The notes under the pieces: generated by a model
What the model was told of the DNA's origin: nothing
The model's database searches: none
The model's input: the letters and a program-made list of their open reading frames with translations, nothing else
Made by a program: the position numbers and the translations under genes
Shown here: positions 1-9,691 of the stretch, in pieces
Layout: the number at the start of each line of letters is the position of its first letter
Position numbering within the stretch: the stretch's first letter is position 1
Origin: Diphasiastrum complanatum
Lineage: Eukaryota; Streptophyta; Lycopodiopsida; Lycopodiales; Lycopodiaceae
Assembly (NCBI GenBank): GCA_029204225.1
Contig: CM055110.1
Location: forward strand, 34,977,947-35,041,946
Length of the DNA: 64,000 nucleotides
Reading direction: 5' to 3'

Positions 1-80
1 ATAATTCGAGTTTTGAAAAAGTTTCGCGAATCATTCAAGAAACCCTTTATGAGTTTGTCACTAGAGTTTATACTTGAATT

Positions 81-690
81 TTGCATTTTTTGAGTGCATT
101 TTTTGCATCAAAGAAGAGAATTTCTTTAGTACCGATTTTTTTGGAAGGTAAAGCCATATCGTGGTGGCGAGACCTATATCCTAAGCTAGTCACTTGGGAT
201 GCTTTTCGAGAGGTGTTCCTGAAAGCATTTACGACTGTGGATGAGAGGGACTCATATCGGCATTTCGTTGAACTCAAGATGGGGTCGTGTGACTTGGACA
301 CATACGTCCCAGAGTTCATGGACTTCCCGATTAAAGTGCCGCATTTTCTCAAAAAGTACGTACAGTGGCAATTTGTGTATGGATTGCCAGCGAACTTTCA
401 AAATGAATGCAAGCACAATTTTTTGAACTCATTGGAGGATGCCATTCAGATCGCACAAGTGTACGATCAGACGGTGGAAGCTTCTAGAAAATGGGGGCAT
501 GAAAAAGGCTCAACAAATTTTTGACTGCGAAAGAAGTCAAAAAAAAAAATTGATGAACCTGAAGGGATGGCTTATCAGAAACCCAAATCGGAAAAGAAAT
601 TGAAGAAAAAATCTAAGTCATCAGTCAGATGCCTTTAAACAAAGGCTATGTTTTAATTGTGGCAAGGTAGGCCATATGACTAAAGAGTGC
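81..690 (+). pseudogene. Ty3-gypsy gag (capsid region plus zinc knuckle), broken
   Basis: Nucleocapsid precursor of an LTR retrotransposon, which would package element RNA in cytoplasmic particles. The open stretch 81-524 has the retrotrans_gag signature: a WW pair in AISWWRDL, then TWDAFREVFLKAF and LPANFQNEC. A CCHC zinc knuckle (CFNCGKVGHMTKEC) follows at 649-690 in another frame, so stops and at least one frameshift separate the two parts. The N-terminus probably lies left of the window. It is followed by protease, RT and integrase parts in the usual gypsy order. The family call is firm; the gene is dead. Confidence 0.85.
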
Positions 691-1322
691 CTGTTAAAGA
701 ACAAGTCCTCATCCAATCTCACGAAAGTTGATTTGCTAGCAGGTAAGATGAAAATTGATGTTATTAATAGTACTTATGAATGTCAATTCAGTACATTGTC
801 TTTTGGCCCTCACAATTTGTTTCATGTTAGGGACAAGTTGTTAGGAGAAAATGTGAATGTATTGTTTGATTCACAGTACTCATAACTTTATTAATTCTCG
901 ACAAACTCCAGGTACCTACCAGGCCAAGTGACCATAGATATGTGGGTCAGCTTGCGTCAGGTGTAGATACTGAAGTTTTTGATGTAATGGTTTCAGATTT
1001 GGAGCTAGATCTTCAAGGCCATGTTGAGAAAGTTAATTTCCATGTTCTAAACCTAGGCCAATCGGATGTAATATTAGGCTATGAGTGGCTCTTTGACAAA
1101 TTTGATAGTTTGCACATTGATTTTAAAAAGCATGAATTACAGTTCATGGGTTCTTGTGGTAAGTATGGTGATTTTATTGTGAGTGATGGAAGTCAGTATT
1201 GTAATTTAGATCATGAACATGAAGAAAAACAATTGTTAGCAAATTTAATTCAAGAGTTTGATCATGATTTTCCTAGTGAACTTCCACATGGTCTACCTCC
1301 GTCTAGGTCAGTAGATCATTAG
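676..1322 (+). pseudogene. Gypsy retropepsin-like region, broken
   Basis: Remnant of the aspartic protease that matures the gypsy polyprotein. Two open pieces, 676-885 and 942-1322, are in different frames. The first carries the end of the zinc knuckle and a linker ending in VNVLFDSQYS, where a D-S/T-G catalytic triad would be expected; the triad is not intact. The second contains DVILGYEWLFDKFDSLHIDF, matching the DVILGMDWL flap region of plant gypsy proteases. A TAG at 1320-1322 interrupts the passage into RT. Confidence 0.75.
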
Positions 1323-1691
1323 ATAGAATTAGTTTTGGGTAGTCAACCTATCTTTCGACAACCATATCGGTTTTGTCTGAAGGAAATGGAGAAAGTGACT
1401 CAACAAATTGAGGAGTATCTTTGAATGGGTCACATTTGACCTAGTAAGTTGCCATGGGGAGTGCCGATTCTTCTAAAGGATAAGAAGGATAGTACTTTTC
1501 GGATGTGCGTTGACTACAAGGGTTTGAATAAAGCTACCATAAGAACATGTATCCTCTGCCTAGGATGGACAATCTAGTTGATTGTTTGGGTGGAGCTAAG
1601 TATTTTACTAGAATTGATCTGCAAAGTGGCTATCATCAAGTTCAAATTCATTCAGAAGATGTATCTAAGATGGATTTTAGGACTAGGTTTG
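1323..1691 (+). pseudogene. Gypsy reverse transcriptase, N-terminal half (split by copia insertion)
   Basis: First half of a Ty3-gypsy RT. Readable blocks are GVPILLKDKKDSTFRMCVDYKGLN, then YPLPRMDNLVDCLGGAKYF and RIDLQSGYHQ, which holds the first catalytic Asp. Several in-frame stops are present. The coding trace stops at DFRTRF near 1690, where a copia LTR begins, and resumes at 7707 with HYEFLVLPFG. The two halves therefore formed one gene before the insertion. Confidence 0.88.
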
Positions 1692-1966
1692 ACTTAGAAT
1701 TTGCTTTGCACAAGAACACAGATCATGCTACACAGTAACACAAACGGAAAATCACTCTCCTCAGTAAGCTCACATAGCAACTGTATTTCTCAAAATGAGA
1801 TTACACTGTACATATAGTTGTTCACTCAGCAACCCATGCATGACCCAAGTTGTCGTTGGCGGGACGCGTCTCCCGTCGACTTGCCTCGTGGCGAGGCCAA
1901 CTGATCCTTATCCACTGATAGGACCCACAGTATAGTAACACAATGATTCTAACTTTAATTCTAACT
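1692..1966 (-). repeat. 3' LTR of the copia element, non-canonical ends
   Basis: Direct repeat of 7427-7702. On the minus strand it starts AGTTAGAATT and ends AATTCTAAGT, an imperfect inverted repeat without the usual TG...CA. The limits are fixed by the polypurine tract on one side and the target duplication on the other. Confidence 0.93.
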
Positions 1967-1978
1967 CTCTCCCTTAAA
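1967..1978 (-). promoter_or_regulatory. Polypurine tract (plus-strand primer) of the copia element
   Basis: The minus-strand sequence TTTAAGGGAGAG lies directly against the 3' LTR, where the RNase H-resistant primer for plus-strand DNA synthesis belongs. Confidence 0.85.
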
Positions 1979-2019
1979 GTAGAGTCACTTTTTATACAGT
2001 CATATACATAGCTTTAAAG

Positions 2020-3915
2020 TCAACAAACTTTAAGTACAGAAAGCTTTGATCTAAACTTATCAAACTTTTTTCCAATAAGTGGCTTAGTGAAAATATCAGC
2101 TAGTTGTTCTTCTGTGCTACAATGAACAACATGAATTTCATGACTCAGCAGCCTCTCACGTATGAAGTGATATTGAATCTCAATGTGTTTAGTTCTCGCA
2201 TGGAACACTGGATTCTTTGCTAGCTGAATGTCACTCTGACTGTCGCTATGTAAAGTCGTGGGATTTTTCTGCTTCATGCCAATTTCTTCCAAGATTTGTC
2301 TCAACCATATAGCTTCTTGTGCAGCACTACACATTGCCTTATACTCTGCTTCTGTGGTGGAAAGAGCAATTGTACTTTGCTTCTTACTAGACCAGGAAAA
2401 GCAATTACCACAAAACTGGAATATATATCCTATGGTGGATCTACGAACATCATAGTCACCTCCCCAGTCCGCATCCACATAGCCACACAACTCAGGTAAA
2501 CCATCATGCTTCCTATAAATCAAGCCATACTCTGAAGTGCCTTTCACAAAACTCAAAATGCGTTTAGCTGCCTTCCAATGCGTTTTCGTAGGTGCTGCCA
2601 TAAACTGATTTACAATGCCAACAACATAGCATATATCTGGTCTAGTTGTGGTAAGGTAAATCAAACTCCCTACTAACTGTCTATATAGCATAGCATCAAA
2701 TGACTGTGACTCATCAAACTTAGAAAGCTTTTTACCTGGTTCAATAGGAGTGTTTAGTAGTTTGCAATCCTGCAACCTAAACCTGTGCAATAACTCTTTG
2801 ACATACTTCACCTGTGTTAAACCCACTTCATGTCCTTTTTGCCACACTTCTACTCCAAGGCAGTAATGCATCAGGCTGAGATCCATCCTCTCAAATTGTT
2901 CCATAAGGTCTTTCTTAATCATGCCTATCATCTCTTGATTATTTTCCGTAATAATCAAGTCATCAACATAAAGAGCAATCAAAGCAACCATACCATCAAA
3001 GCATAAGACATATAGATTTGGATCAAAATGTGTTCTCACCATCCCCTTTGAACGAAAGTAGGCATCAATCCTGCTATACCATGCACGTGGTGCTTGTTTA
3101 ACACCATAAAGCGCTTTCTTCAAGTGACATACTTTATTTTCCTGTCCTTTCGTTACAAAGACTTCAAGTTGATCCACGAACACTTCTTCTTCTAACTCAC
3201 CATTTAGAAAAGCAGATTTCACATCCATCTGATGCAAAGGCCAACCAAAATGTAAAGCTAAAGCAATAAGTAGACATAGAGTATTCCACTTACAAACCGG
3301 TGCAAAGGTCTCCTCATAGTCAATGCCTTTATTTTGTGCGTACCCTTTGATCACCAATCTTGCTTTGTGCTTTGCTATACTTCCATCTGTATGGTACTTA
3401 GTCCTGTATACCCATTTGCAACCAATGGGTTTCTTGCCAACTGGTGGTTCTAGTAAGTCCCATGTGCTATGCTTAGCAAATGACTCCATCTCCTCTCCCA
3501 TGGCCTTGATCCAAATGTCATCATCCTTCGCTTCACCATAAGTCGAAGGTTCTTTGCTTTGAATAATGCTAGATAAGAGAGCATAATTTGCTTCATACCT
3601 TTCAGGTAGTATCTTCTCTCTTGTTGATCTTTGTAGCTCTCCCTGGTTAGATGATCCTGGAAAGTCATCTATGTCGCGGCTCTCCATCAATCTCTCAAAC
3701 CACTTAGGGAGCTTTCTGTCAGGTGATCGGCTTCCTGGTGAAAATGTATCCCACGGTATCATCCTTCTCCTTGTGTTTGTCACCTGTAACTTAAATCCTT
3801 CTTGCACCAAAAGGTTTGTCCCTACCTCTCCAACCTGTTTCTTGAGGTTGAGTAGTAGTATCTTCAGATGTATCCTCATGTTCATTACTCGGAAGGTCAA
3901 TGAATGGATCATCAT
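2020..3915 (-). CDS. Copia reverse transcriptase and RNase H (C-terminal pol fragment, 631 aa open)
   Basis: Longest open frame in the window. It is part of a copia pol rather than a separate gene, so its first Met is not a real start. Domain order: linker (1-150); RT (about 153-395) with CKWVYRTKYHTDGSI, RLVIKGYAQ, catalytic Asp231 in MDVKSAFLNG and YVDD at 316-319; RNase H with YVDADWGGD, the TTEAEYKAM Glu and LADIFTKPL near the end. The third RNase H block reads HSDSQSDIQLAKN where DNQSAI is usual. The upstream integrase lies in the same frame but behind stops. Substrate in life: the element's own RNA in cytoplasmic particles. The enzyme core looks intact although the polyprotein is not. 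Confidence 0.93.
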   Translation of the reverse strand: MMIHSLTFRVMNMRIHLKILLLNLKKQVGEVGTNLLVQEGFKLQVTNTRRRMIPWDTFSPGSRSPDRKLPKWFERLMESRDIDDFPGSSNQGELQRSTREKILPERYEANYALLSSIIQSKEPSTYGEAKDDDIWIKAMGEEMESFAKHSTWDLLEPPVGKKPIGCKWVYRTKYHTDGSIAKHKARLVIKGYAQNKGIDYEETFAPVCKWNTLCLLIALALHFGWPLHQMDVKSAFLNGELEEEVFVDQLEVFVTKGQENKVCHLKKALYGVKQAPRAWYSRIDAYFRSKGMVRTHFDPNLYVLCFDGMVALIALYVDDLIITENNQEMIGMIKKDLMEQFERMDLSLMHYCLGVEVWQKGHEVGLTQVKYVKELLHRFRLQDCKLLNTPIEPGKKLSKFDESQSFDAMLYRQLVGSLIYLTTTRPDICYVVGIVNQFMAAPTKTHWKAAKRILSFVKGTSEYGLIYRKHDGLPELCGYVDADWGGDYDVRRSTIGYIFQFCGNCFSWSSKKQSTIALSTTEAEYKAMCSAAQEAIWLRQILEEIGMKQKNPTTLHSDSQSDIQLAKNPVFHARTKHIEIQYHFIRERLLSHEIHVVHCSTEEQLADIFTKPLIGKKFDKFRSKLSVLKVC

Positions 3916-3957
3916 CAGGTGGTATTCTCACTATACCATCTTTCCCACTGGATGTGT

Positions 3958-4700
3958 CTATCTTCTCAGCATCCTCGTCTTCATACTCTTGGATTCATCA
4001 AAGATAACATCTCGGCTTATATGGATTTTGTTTTCGAGTGGATCAAAACATCTATAGCCCTTCACACGATCATCATATCCTAGGAATATGCACTTGTTAG
4101 CTTTTACATCAAGTTTACATCTCTCTTCCTTAGGAATGTGTACAAAGGCCTTATATCCAAAGATTCGCAAGTGGTTCACCTTTGGCTTCTTCTTTGTGAA
4201 TGCTTCCTCAGGTGTTATCTTTGGTATGGCAATGGTAGGACTTCTATTTTGAAGATAGACTGCTGTGCTACATGCTTCTGACCAAAAATCTTTTGGTAGT
4301 TTCATCTCAGCTAGCATAGATCTGGCACTTTCCATAATCGTACAATTTTTGCGCTCAGCTACACCATTGAGAGCAGGAATATGAGCTTGCGTAAATTGTC
4401 TTTTAATCCCACATTGATCACAAAGATCATTGAAGTCATTAGACTTATACTCACCTCCACTATCTCTTAGGACTTTGATCTTCCTTCCTGTCTAACCAAG
4501 TTTTTGAAGTTCTTGAAGTTATCAAATGCATCTGATTTCCTCTTCAAGAAGTAGATCCACGTCTTACGTGACATATCATCAATAAAAGTCATGAAATAGA
4601 CGGCTTTTCCTAAGGACATGGTCCTCATAGGCCCACATAAATCTGTGTGGATTAAATCCAGGATGTTCTTTGCTCTTGAAACACCCCCTTTATTGAACTT
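3958..4700 (-). pseudogene. Copia integrase (rve core and C-terminal part), broken
   Basis: DDE integrase that would join element cDNA to the genome. The core is readable from about 4690 downward: LIHTDLCGPMRT (first Asp), YFMTFIDDMSRKTWIYF and, after a frameshift near 4490, a block ending GGEYKSNDF where SDNGGEY is usual. The C-terminal stretch 3958-4335 is open: LPKDFWSEAC, NRSPTIAIP, LRIFGYKAFVHIP and HISRDVIFDES. Stops between 3916 and 3957 separate it from RT. Confidence 0.88.
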
Positions 4701-4703
4701 CTC

Positions 4704-4982
4704 TCAATGCTGCTTCCCATATACACAAGATTCGCACATCGATTTCAAATGATCTTCTATGGTAGGCAGTCCTGTTACCATCTCTAATTTTATCATCAAA
4801 CTGAGGCTTCCCAAGTTCAAGTGACCAAGCCTCTTGTGCCACAACTCAGTTTGCAAAGGAACGGACGATACAAGTCCATGTTGCCCCTTGATTGTACCAT
4901 GCAACCTTACAATTTTGTATTGGGCTCTCTTACTCCATTCGCAGTAACTTTGAACTTTTGGTTCGCATCCTTCACAAAGCAA
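4704..4982 (-). pseudogene. Copia GAG-pre-integrase (zinc-binding) domain
   Basis: Contains LWHKRLGHLN followed by CESCVYGKQH, the H-H-C-C zinc-binding module before the copia integrase core. The frame differs from the protease block upstream (4997-5572), so a frameshift lies near 4990. Confidence 0.88.
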
Positions 4983-4996
4983 CGATCATGGGAAAA

Positions 4997-5572
4997 TTAT
5001 ACTTTCAACTTTTGATCAGTAATTACTCCAACAGAAAGTAGATTTTTCTTCAAACTTGGTACGTAAAGTACCTCCCTGATCATCCTGCTTTTGCCATCAG
5101 GCAGTTGGATTGAAACTGTGCCTATCCCCTTGATCATGCACACCTCACCATTTGCTTGTGAAACAGATGTTCCATTATCCAACACCTTCAAACTACTGAA
5201 CCAATTCTTGTTACCTGTCATGTGTCTTGTGGCTCCTGAGTCAATATACCATGCTTGATCATCTTGATTAGATGACAATGCAGATATGAAGATGCTAGAG
5301 TCTTCAATCTCACCCTCATCGACAAGGTTACATGCTTCTTTTGGTTTTCCCTTGCCTTGTTCTACCAGGAATTTGCGACATTCACTCTTCCAATGGCCCT
5401 TTTTACCACAATGGAAGCACTTGCCTTTCTTATTAGTTTTGCCAGAAGATCCCTCATCCTCCTGAGACTTGGCAAATTGTTGCTTAGACTTCTTCTTGCC
5501 CTTGCCCTTGCTTTGTTTTTGGCATGTCGCAAGTGCCTGATCGTCAGTATTTTGACGTCTAGCTTTCACCAT
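4997..5572 (-). pseudogene. Copia gag zinc knuckle and aspartic protease
   Basis: An open 191-aa stretch. A basic linker is followed by the CCHC knuckle CFHCGKKGHWKSEC and the copia protease active site WYIDSGATRHMTG (catalytic Asp in DSG). It ends with EVLYVPSLKKNLLSVG, the typical protease C-terminal block. The nucleocapsid part would bind element RNA and the protease would cut the gag-pol polyprotein. It is joined upstream to gag 5573-6122 and downstream, through a frameshift, to the pre-integrase domain. Confidence 0.92.
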
Positions 5573-6122
5573 TTCTCGTCGTTGCTCTTCCTACATAAAG
5601 ATTCCTGTGAGCTCGTCAAAGGTTGGCAGTCTTTCTCTTGATGCTATTCCGCTCACAAACATCTGATAGGGTTCTGCAATGCCGCATAATGCATTATGCA
5701 CCAGCTCCATGCAGTTCATCTCTCATTGTCTTGATTCTGGTCATGTACGTCTGAATGTGCTCTCCTTGCTCCATGCGAACACTATTCAACTTTGACTTCA
5801 AAAACATGATTCTTGACGAATTTGACATCTCGAACTGCTCCTTTAGCACATCCCATGCCTATCTGGGTGTAATAGCATCACAAATGTGGGTAATGATGTG
5901 ATTCTTCACTGACAAGTTAATGAAGGTCAAAGCTTTCCTCATCTTTTTGTTGAACACTTTGATGTCTGCTTCATTTGGCGGCCTTCTCTCATCAACTGTG
6001 ATGACTTCCCACACATCTTTCTCCATCAGTATGTTTTTCATTTTGAATTTCCACACTGCATAGTTGGAAATCCCGTCCAATTTGCTACTTTCACTCAAAA
6101 TGGACTCTCCCATATTTGCCAT
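5573..6122 (-). pseudogene. Copia gag N-terminal (DUF4219/UBN2-type) region
   Basis: The best start is the Met at 6122, which opens MANMGESILSESSKLDG and NYAVWKFKMKNILMEKDVWEVI, the usual copia gag beginning. The frame is cut by TAG at about 5860; the homology continues directly with AWDVLKEQFEMSNSSRI, so this is a point nonsense change. More breaks follow around 5650-5720. The region downstream to 7424 (up the minus strand) is the untranslated leader. Confidence 0.88.
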
Positions 6123-7414
6123 CTCAAAACTGCTTGAAACTTATGCCTTAGGCTAAGAACAGTATGTCGAGGCCAACAGTGATGTCAGAAGTTGAAAATA
6201 ATGACCTGCACTTTTTTTCTTGCCAGGCCACTCGCTGCTTTTCCACCAATTTGAAAGCCAAATCGGCGTCGCCTTCCGAAATGCACTCAGTCGTCAACTC
6301 CCAACAACGTGTTTATTGGAATGGTGAAACAACTTCTGACGTACTCTGAACACTTTATCCACTGCACCCACTCTGTTTTGTTGTATCGTACTTGCAGGTA
6401 CAGTCCAGGTGGCCTTCGTTTGGAGACTATAGCCTTTTGTTTGGGTCAAAACGGGCAAAGGACCCAAAAATAGGGACTTTTCTAGCTTTTGAACTGTTTC
6501 TTCACTTTGAAGAAACTTCACTCTTCACTTGTGAGGGACCCAACTCAACTTTCAGTATGAAAATTTTTAATGAAGTTGAAGGCCAAAATGCACTTCAATT
6601 CTTCAGGGCCCTGTTCAAAGCTTATCCAATGGCTGAACCAAATCTTGTGGTTCAAATTTCTTTCCCATCATAGGACCGTCGATTCATTTGACACCTCATC
6701 CAAAGGTCCAAACTGCATCTGGGCATCGAACCATGCTCATGGAGTCGCTATGGGCTTTGGGACACTAAGTTATCTATTACATTGGGCGCGCGAACAGCCC
6801 GCGACCACCCTGTCTGCGGCCGCGCCTCTCTTCTCTGAAAATTATCAAAATAAACTCTCGTGTGGATCATTTTGAGCACAATCTGAGGCCTGGAGCAGGA
6901 TCACCCTACTGAATCCATGACTGTAGAGTGTTCAGTTAGGAAATTCTGTGGAGAAACGGTGATTTTAGCTCAACTTGACAAAGTGGCTTTTTCACCTTTT
7001 TACCGCAAATCTGCTAGGTTAACTGTCTGGAGACAAATCTCTGACATAAACCTCAAAATCTCTCCATGGCTGGTTGACAATGTGATTAGATTCCTTCCTG
7101 TCCTTACGGCATCCAAAACGGTGCACAAACAGTGAAGAAATCTCCAGTTACGTATAAAAACCGTAACCCCAAGCCCGGTTTCAATTTTCAACTGGCTTCA
7201 AAATTGTCAATTTTTCACCAAATTTTTCCCTGTCTGATGCTATGCACAGGCTAATAATCCCTCTGCTGAGCTTAGCAAGCCTCTATAAATTAGAAACCGT
7301 GCATTAGTGCTTCTCTTTTCGTCTTCAACCTGCCGTAAAACCTCGAACTCTCAGAAGATAGTTCTCCCGAGCTCTCTTCAACGGCGACACTGTACTGTGT
7401 ACACTCCCTGTACG
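6123..7414 (-). other. Long leader of the copia element (no coding content seen)
   Basis: About 1.3 kb between the primer-binding site and the gag start, long for a copia leader. It has no retroelement domain on either strand. A GC-rich patch with overlapping CGCG steps lies at about 6785-6830. Two TATA-like runs on the + strand (GTATAAAAAC at about 7153 and CTATAAATTA at about 7283) have no attached gene. Whether this is native leader or captured DNA cannot be decided here. Confidence 0.55.
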
Positions 7415-7426
7415 GCTCTGATACCA
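7415..7426 (-). promoter_or_regulatory. Primer-binding site, initiator Met-tRNA type
   Basis: The minus strand reads TGGTATCAGAGC, complementary to the 3' end of plant initiator Met-tRNA. It abuts the end of the 5' LTR with no gap, which fixes that LTR boundary. Confidence 0.95.
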
Positions 7427-7702
7427 ACTTAGAATTTGCTTTGCACAGGAACACAGATCATGCTACACAGTAACACAGACTGGAAATCACTCTCCTCAGC
7501 AAGCTCACATAGCAACTGTATTTCTCAAAATGAAATTACACTGTACATATAGTTGTTCACTCAGGCAACCCATGCATGACCTAGGTTGTCGTTGGCGGGA
7601 CGCGTGTCCCGTCGACTTGCCTCGTGGCGAGGCCAACTGATCCTTATCCACTGATAGGACCCACAGTACAGTAACACAGTAATTCTAACTTTAATTCTAA
7701 CT
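7427..7702 (-). repeat. 5' LTR of the copia element
   Basis: Partner of 1692-1966. It has the same AGTTAGAATT...AATTCTAAGT ends and would carry the promoter. Outside it lies GTTTC, matching GTTTG at 1687-1691 with one change. Confidence 0.93.
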
Positions 7703-8640
7703 GTTTCGTCATTATGAATTTTTGGTGTTACCATTTGGTTTAACCAACGCTTTGACCATTTTCCAGTAGATAATGAACGATTTATTTCATCCATATCTGA
7801 AAAAAATTTGTTGTATAACACTCATCAATAGTATAACACTCAAAGAGCATAAAAAGCATCTTTGGACTATCTTGAGGATTTTGAGATGGGAGAAGCTTTA
7901 TGCTAAAGAGTTGAAGTGCGAGTTCTTTAAGAAAGAACTATTGCATATGGGTCATGTCATATCCTGGAAGGGAATTATGATTGCTCGGGAAAAGATTAAA
8001 GTGGTTTTGGATTGGCCAATTCATAAAATAGTAAAGAAACTTAAATCTTTTCTGGGGTTTACTATTTTTTTTTGTAGATTCATCTTGGATTATTCGAGGA
8101 TTGTTGTACCTCTCAATAGTTCATTGAAGGAAATAATTACTCGAAAGGGTAGGCCGAGTCCACCACTCATGTTGAATGAGACATTAGATGCAAGTTTTAA
8201 TAAACTTGAGGAACTAATTGGCTCAGCACCAGTTTTGATCATAACGGATCCTGATAAACCTTATTTGGTTAAAGTGGATGCTAGTGATTATGCGGTTGGT
8301 GCAGTTCTTCTACAAGAGAGGAGGCCAGTTGCTTTTGAGAGTAAGAAATTATCTGATTCACAGACTAGGTATACAACTCAAGAAAAAGAACTTTAGGTGG
8401 TGGTGCATGCGTTGAAGATGTGGAGACACTATTTATATGGTAGTCAATTTATAGTGTGCTCACATCACCAACCATTAAAGTATTTCTATAATCAAAAAGA
8501 TCTTAGGGGTCCAAAGACTTGATGGGCTAAGCTGATGCAAGAATTCGACTTTGATGTGAGATATATAAAAGGATCATCAAATCAAGTGGTGGATGCCTTA
8601 AGTCAGATTGTAGAGGTGAATGAGTTGTCATTCACTAAGA
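7703..8640 (+). pseudogene. Gypsy reverse transcriptase C-terminal half and RNase H
   Basis: Continuation of 1323-1691. It opens with HYEFLVLPFGLTNALTIF, lacks a clean YVDD block (the stretch around 7790-7860 is scrambled), then gives CEFFKKELLHMGHVIS and LKSFLGFTIFFCRFILDYSRI. RNase H follows with VKVDASDYAVGAVLLQ and TRYTTQEKEL, a stop at 8395-8397, then VVVHALKMWRHYLYGS and VRYIKGSSNQVVDALSQ. Catalytic Asp/Glu positions of RNase H remain visible, but stops at 8395 and 8522 kill the gene. Confidence 0.88.
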
Positions 8641-8731
8641 TCACTATTGATTTCTATCTTTCATTTCGAGGTCTTTATGAACAATATCCTCACTCGGACC
8701 TATATGGCAAAGGGTTATTTGTGTCTCTCAA

Positions 8732-9107
8732 TTGGTTACTAATTTGCAAGGTGATCAGTTGGTTGTGAAAGATACGAAGGTTATGGATGATTTTTCCATT
8801 CAGAATGGGATTTTATTCCGAAAGAGAAAAGTGTGTGTACCAGGAATGGATGAGTTAACAAAAAAAAATTATTTGAATGTCATGACGCACCTCATGTTGG
8901 ACATCCAGGTATACATCGTATATCAGATTTGGTATGAAGGGACTTTTTTTGGCCAAAGTTGAAACCTTTCATAGAATCTTTTGTGTTGAACTATGATCAG
9001 TGCCAACGGAATAAAGTAGAGCGCTTAAAGGCTTGTGGACTGTTGCATCTGTTGGATATTCCTTCTAAATGGTGTAATAGTATTTTGATGGAAACAGAAT
9101 GTGATAG
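8732..9107 (+). pseudogene. Gypsy integrase, zinc-binding part only
   Basis: Frames around 8860-9070 give a GHPGIH-like block, FFWPKLKPFIESFVLNYDQCQRNKVERLK and LLHLLDIPSKW, matching the HHCC zinc-binding region of plant gypsy integrases (WPGMK...CDVCQRNK...GLLQPLPIP). The catalytic rve core expected next is absent; different sequence follows from about 9104. Confidence 0.78.
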
Positions 9108-9408
9108 GCAGGTGAGTCATGGGAAGGCCACTAAGTCTGAGGAGGCAGCACCATCAATGTTTAGCGACCAACTTGATCAAGTTGTACCTCCAAACAAGGA
9201 CAACGATAACAATTCAGAATGGGCAAAAATAGATGCATCCACATGGACAACCCCAATAGACTACCCCACTAGATCCAGAACCATAGATCTAACTTCAGCA
9301 ATTTTGGAGAGTGAAGGTATTAAATCACCTATCCCTGATGACATTAATCAGGAGGAGTCATATGGTATACATAACCTATTCAAAGAGCATAAACCCAAGA
9401 GGTATTAA
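9104..9408 (+). other. Coding-like segment of unknown origin replacing the integrase core
   Basis: In frame with the integrase zinc region, an acidic stretch of about 100 residues runs to a stop at 9406-9408. It includes DIDs such as ESEGIKSPIPDDI and a terminal NLFKEHKPKRY. It has no DDE residues and I recognise no family. It may be a fragment of another element joined by deletion or gene conversion. Confidence 0.4.
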
Positions 9409-9434
9409 GTGACATATTCTATTGGAAAGAGGAC

Positions 9435-9691
9435 ATGTCGGGCTATATCTCCGAAGTTGATATTGAGAACGAAGGGCATGAACCAGAAATCAAAATTCCA
9501 AAGAATTTTAAGGTAATGTGCACTGGGAAGCATTACAAACTGTTTGCTAGGTACAATGGACAATATAAAATCTTGAAAAAGAGTGAATCTATAGCTTATC
9601 GATTAGAGTTACTAGTGGGAACCAAGGCTCATCCCATGTTTCATGTAAGTCGTCTGAAGATGAATTTACATGAGGGAGATCATGTTGGTTC
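9435..9691 (+). pseudogene. Gypsy integrase C-terminal tail
   Basis: YKLFARYNGQYKILKKSES, IAYRLEL and AHPMFHVSRLKMN match the SH3-like C-terminal domain of plant gypsy integrases (KLxxRYxGPYxIL...HPVFHVSxLK). The homology is cut after LHEGDHVGS by the LTR that starts at 9692. No chromodomain is visible. Confidence 0.85.

Larger units (their letters stand above)
1692..7702 (-). mobile_element. Complete Ty1-copia retrotransposon inserted in the gypsy RT
   Basis: Full-length element of about 6.0 kb on the minus strand. It has two near-identical LTRs, a primer-binding site touching the 5' LTR, a polypurine tract touching the 3' LTR, and gag-protease-integrase-RT-RNase H in copia order. It is flanked by GTTTG (1687-1691) and GTTTC (7703-7707), a 5-bp target duplication with one change, and it cuts one gypsy RT codon run. 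Its pol is broken by stops and frameshifts, so it is not autonomous. By eye the LTRs differ at more than a dozen sites over about 275 bp, which indicates an old insertion. Confidence 0.95.

Noticed and set aside
3671-4057. 128-aa + strand frame
   Set aside because: Antisense shadow of the copia RT and integrase frames.
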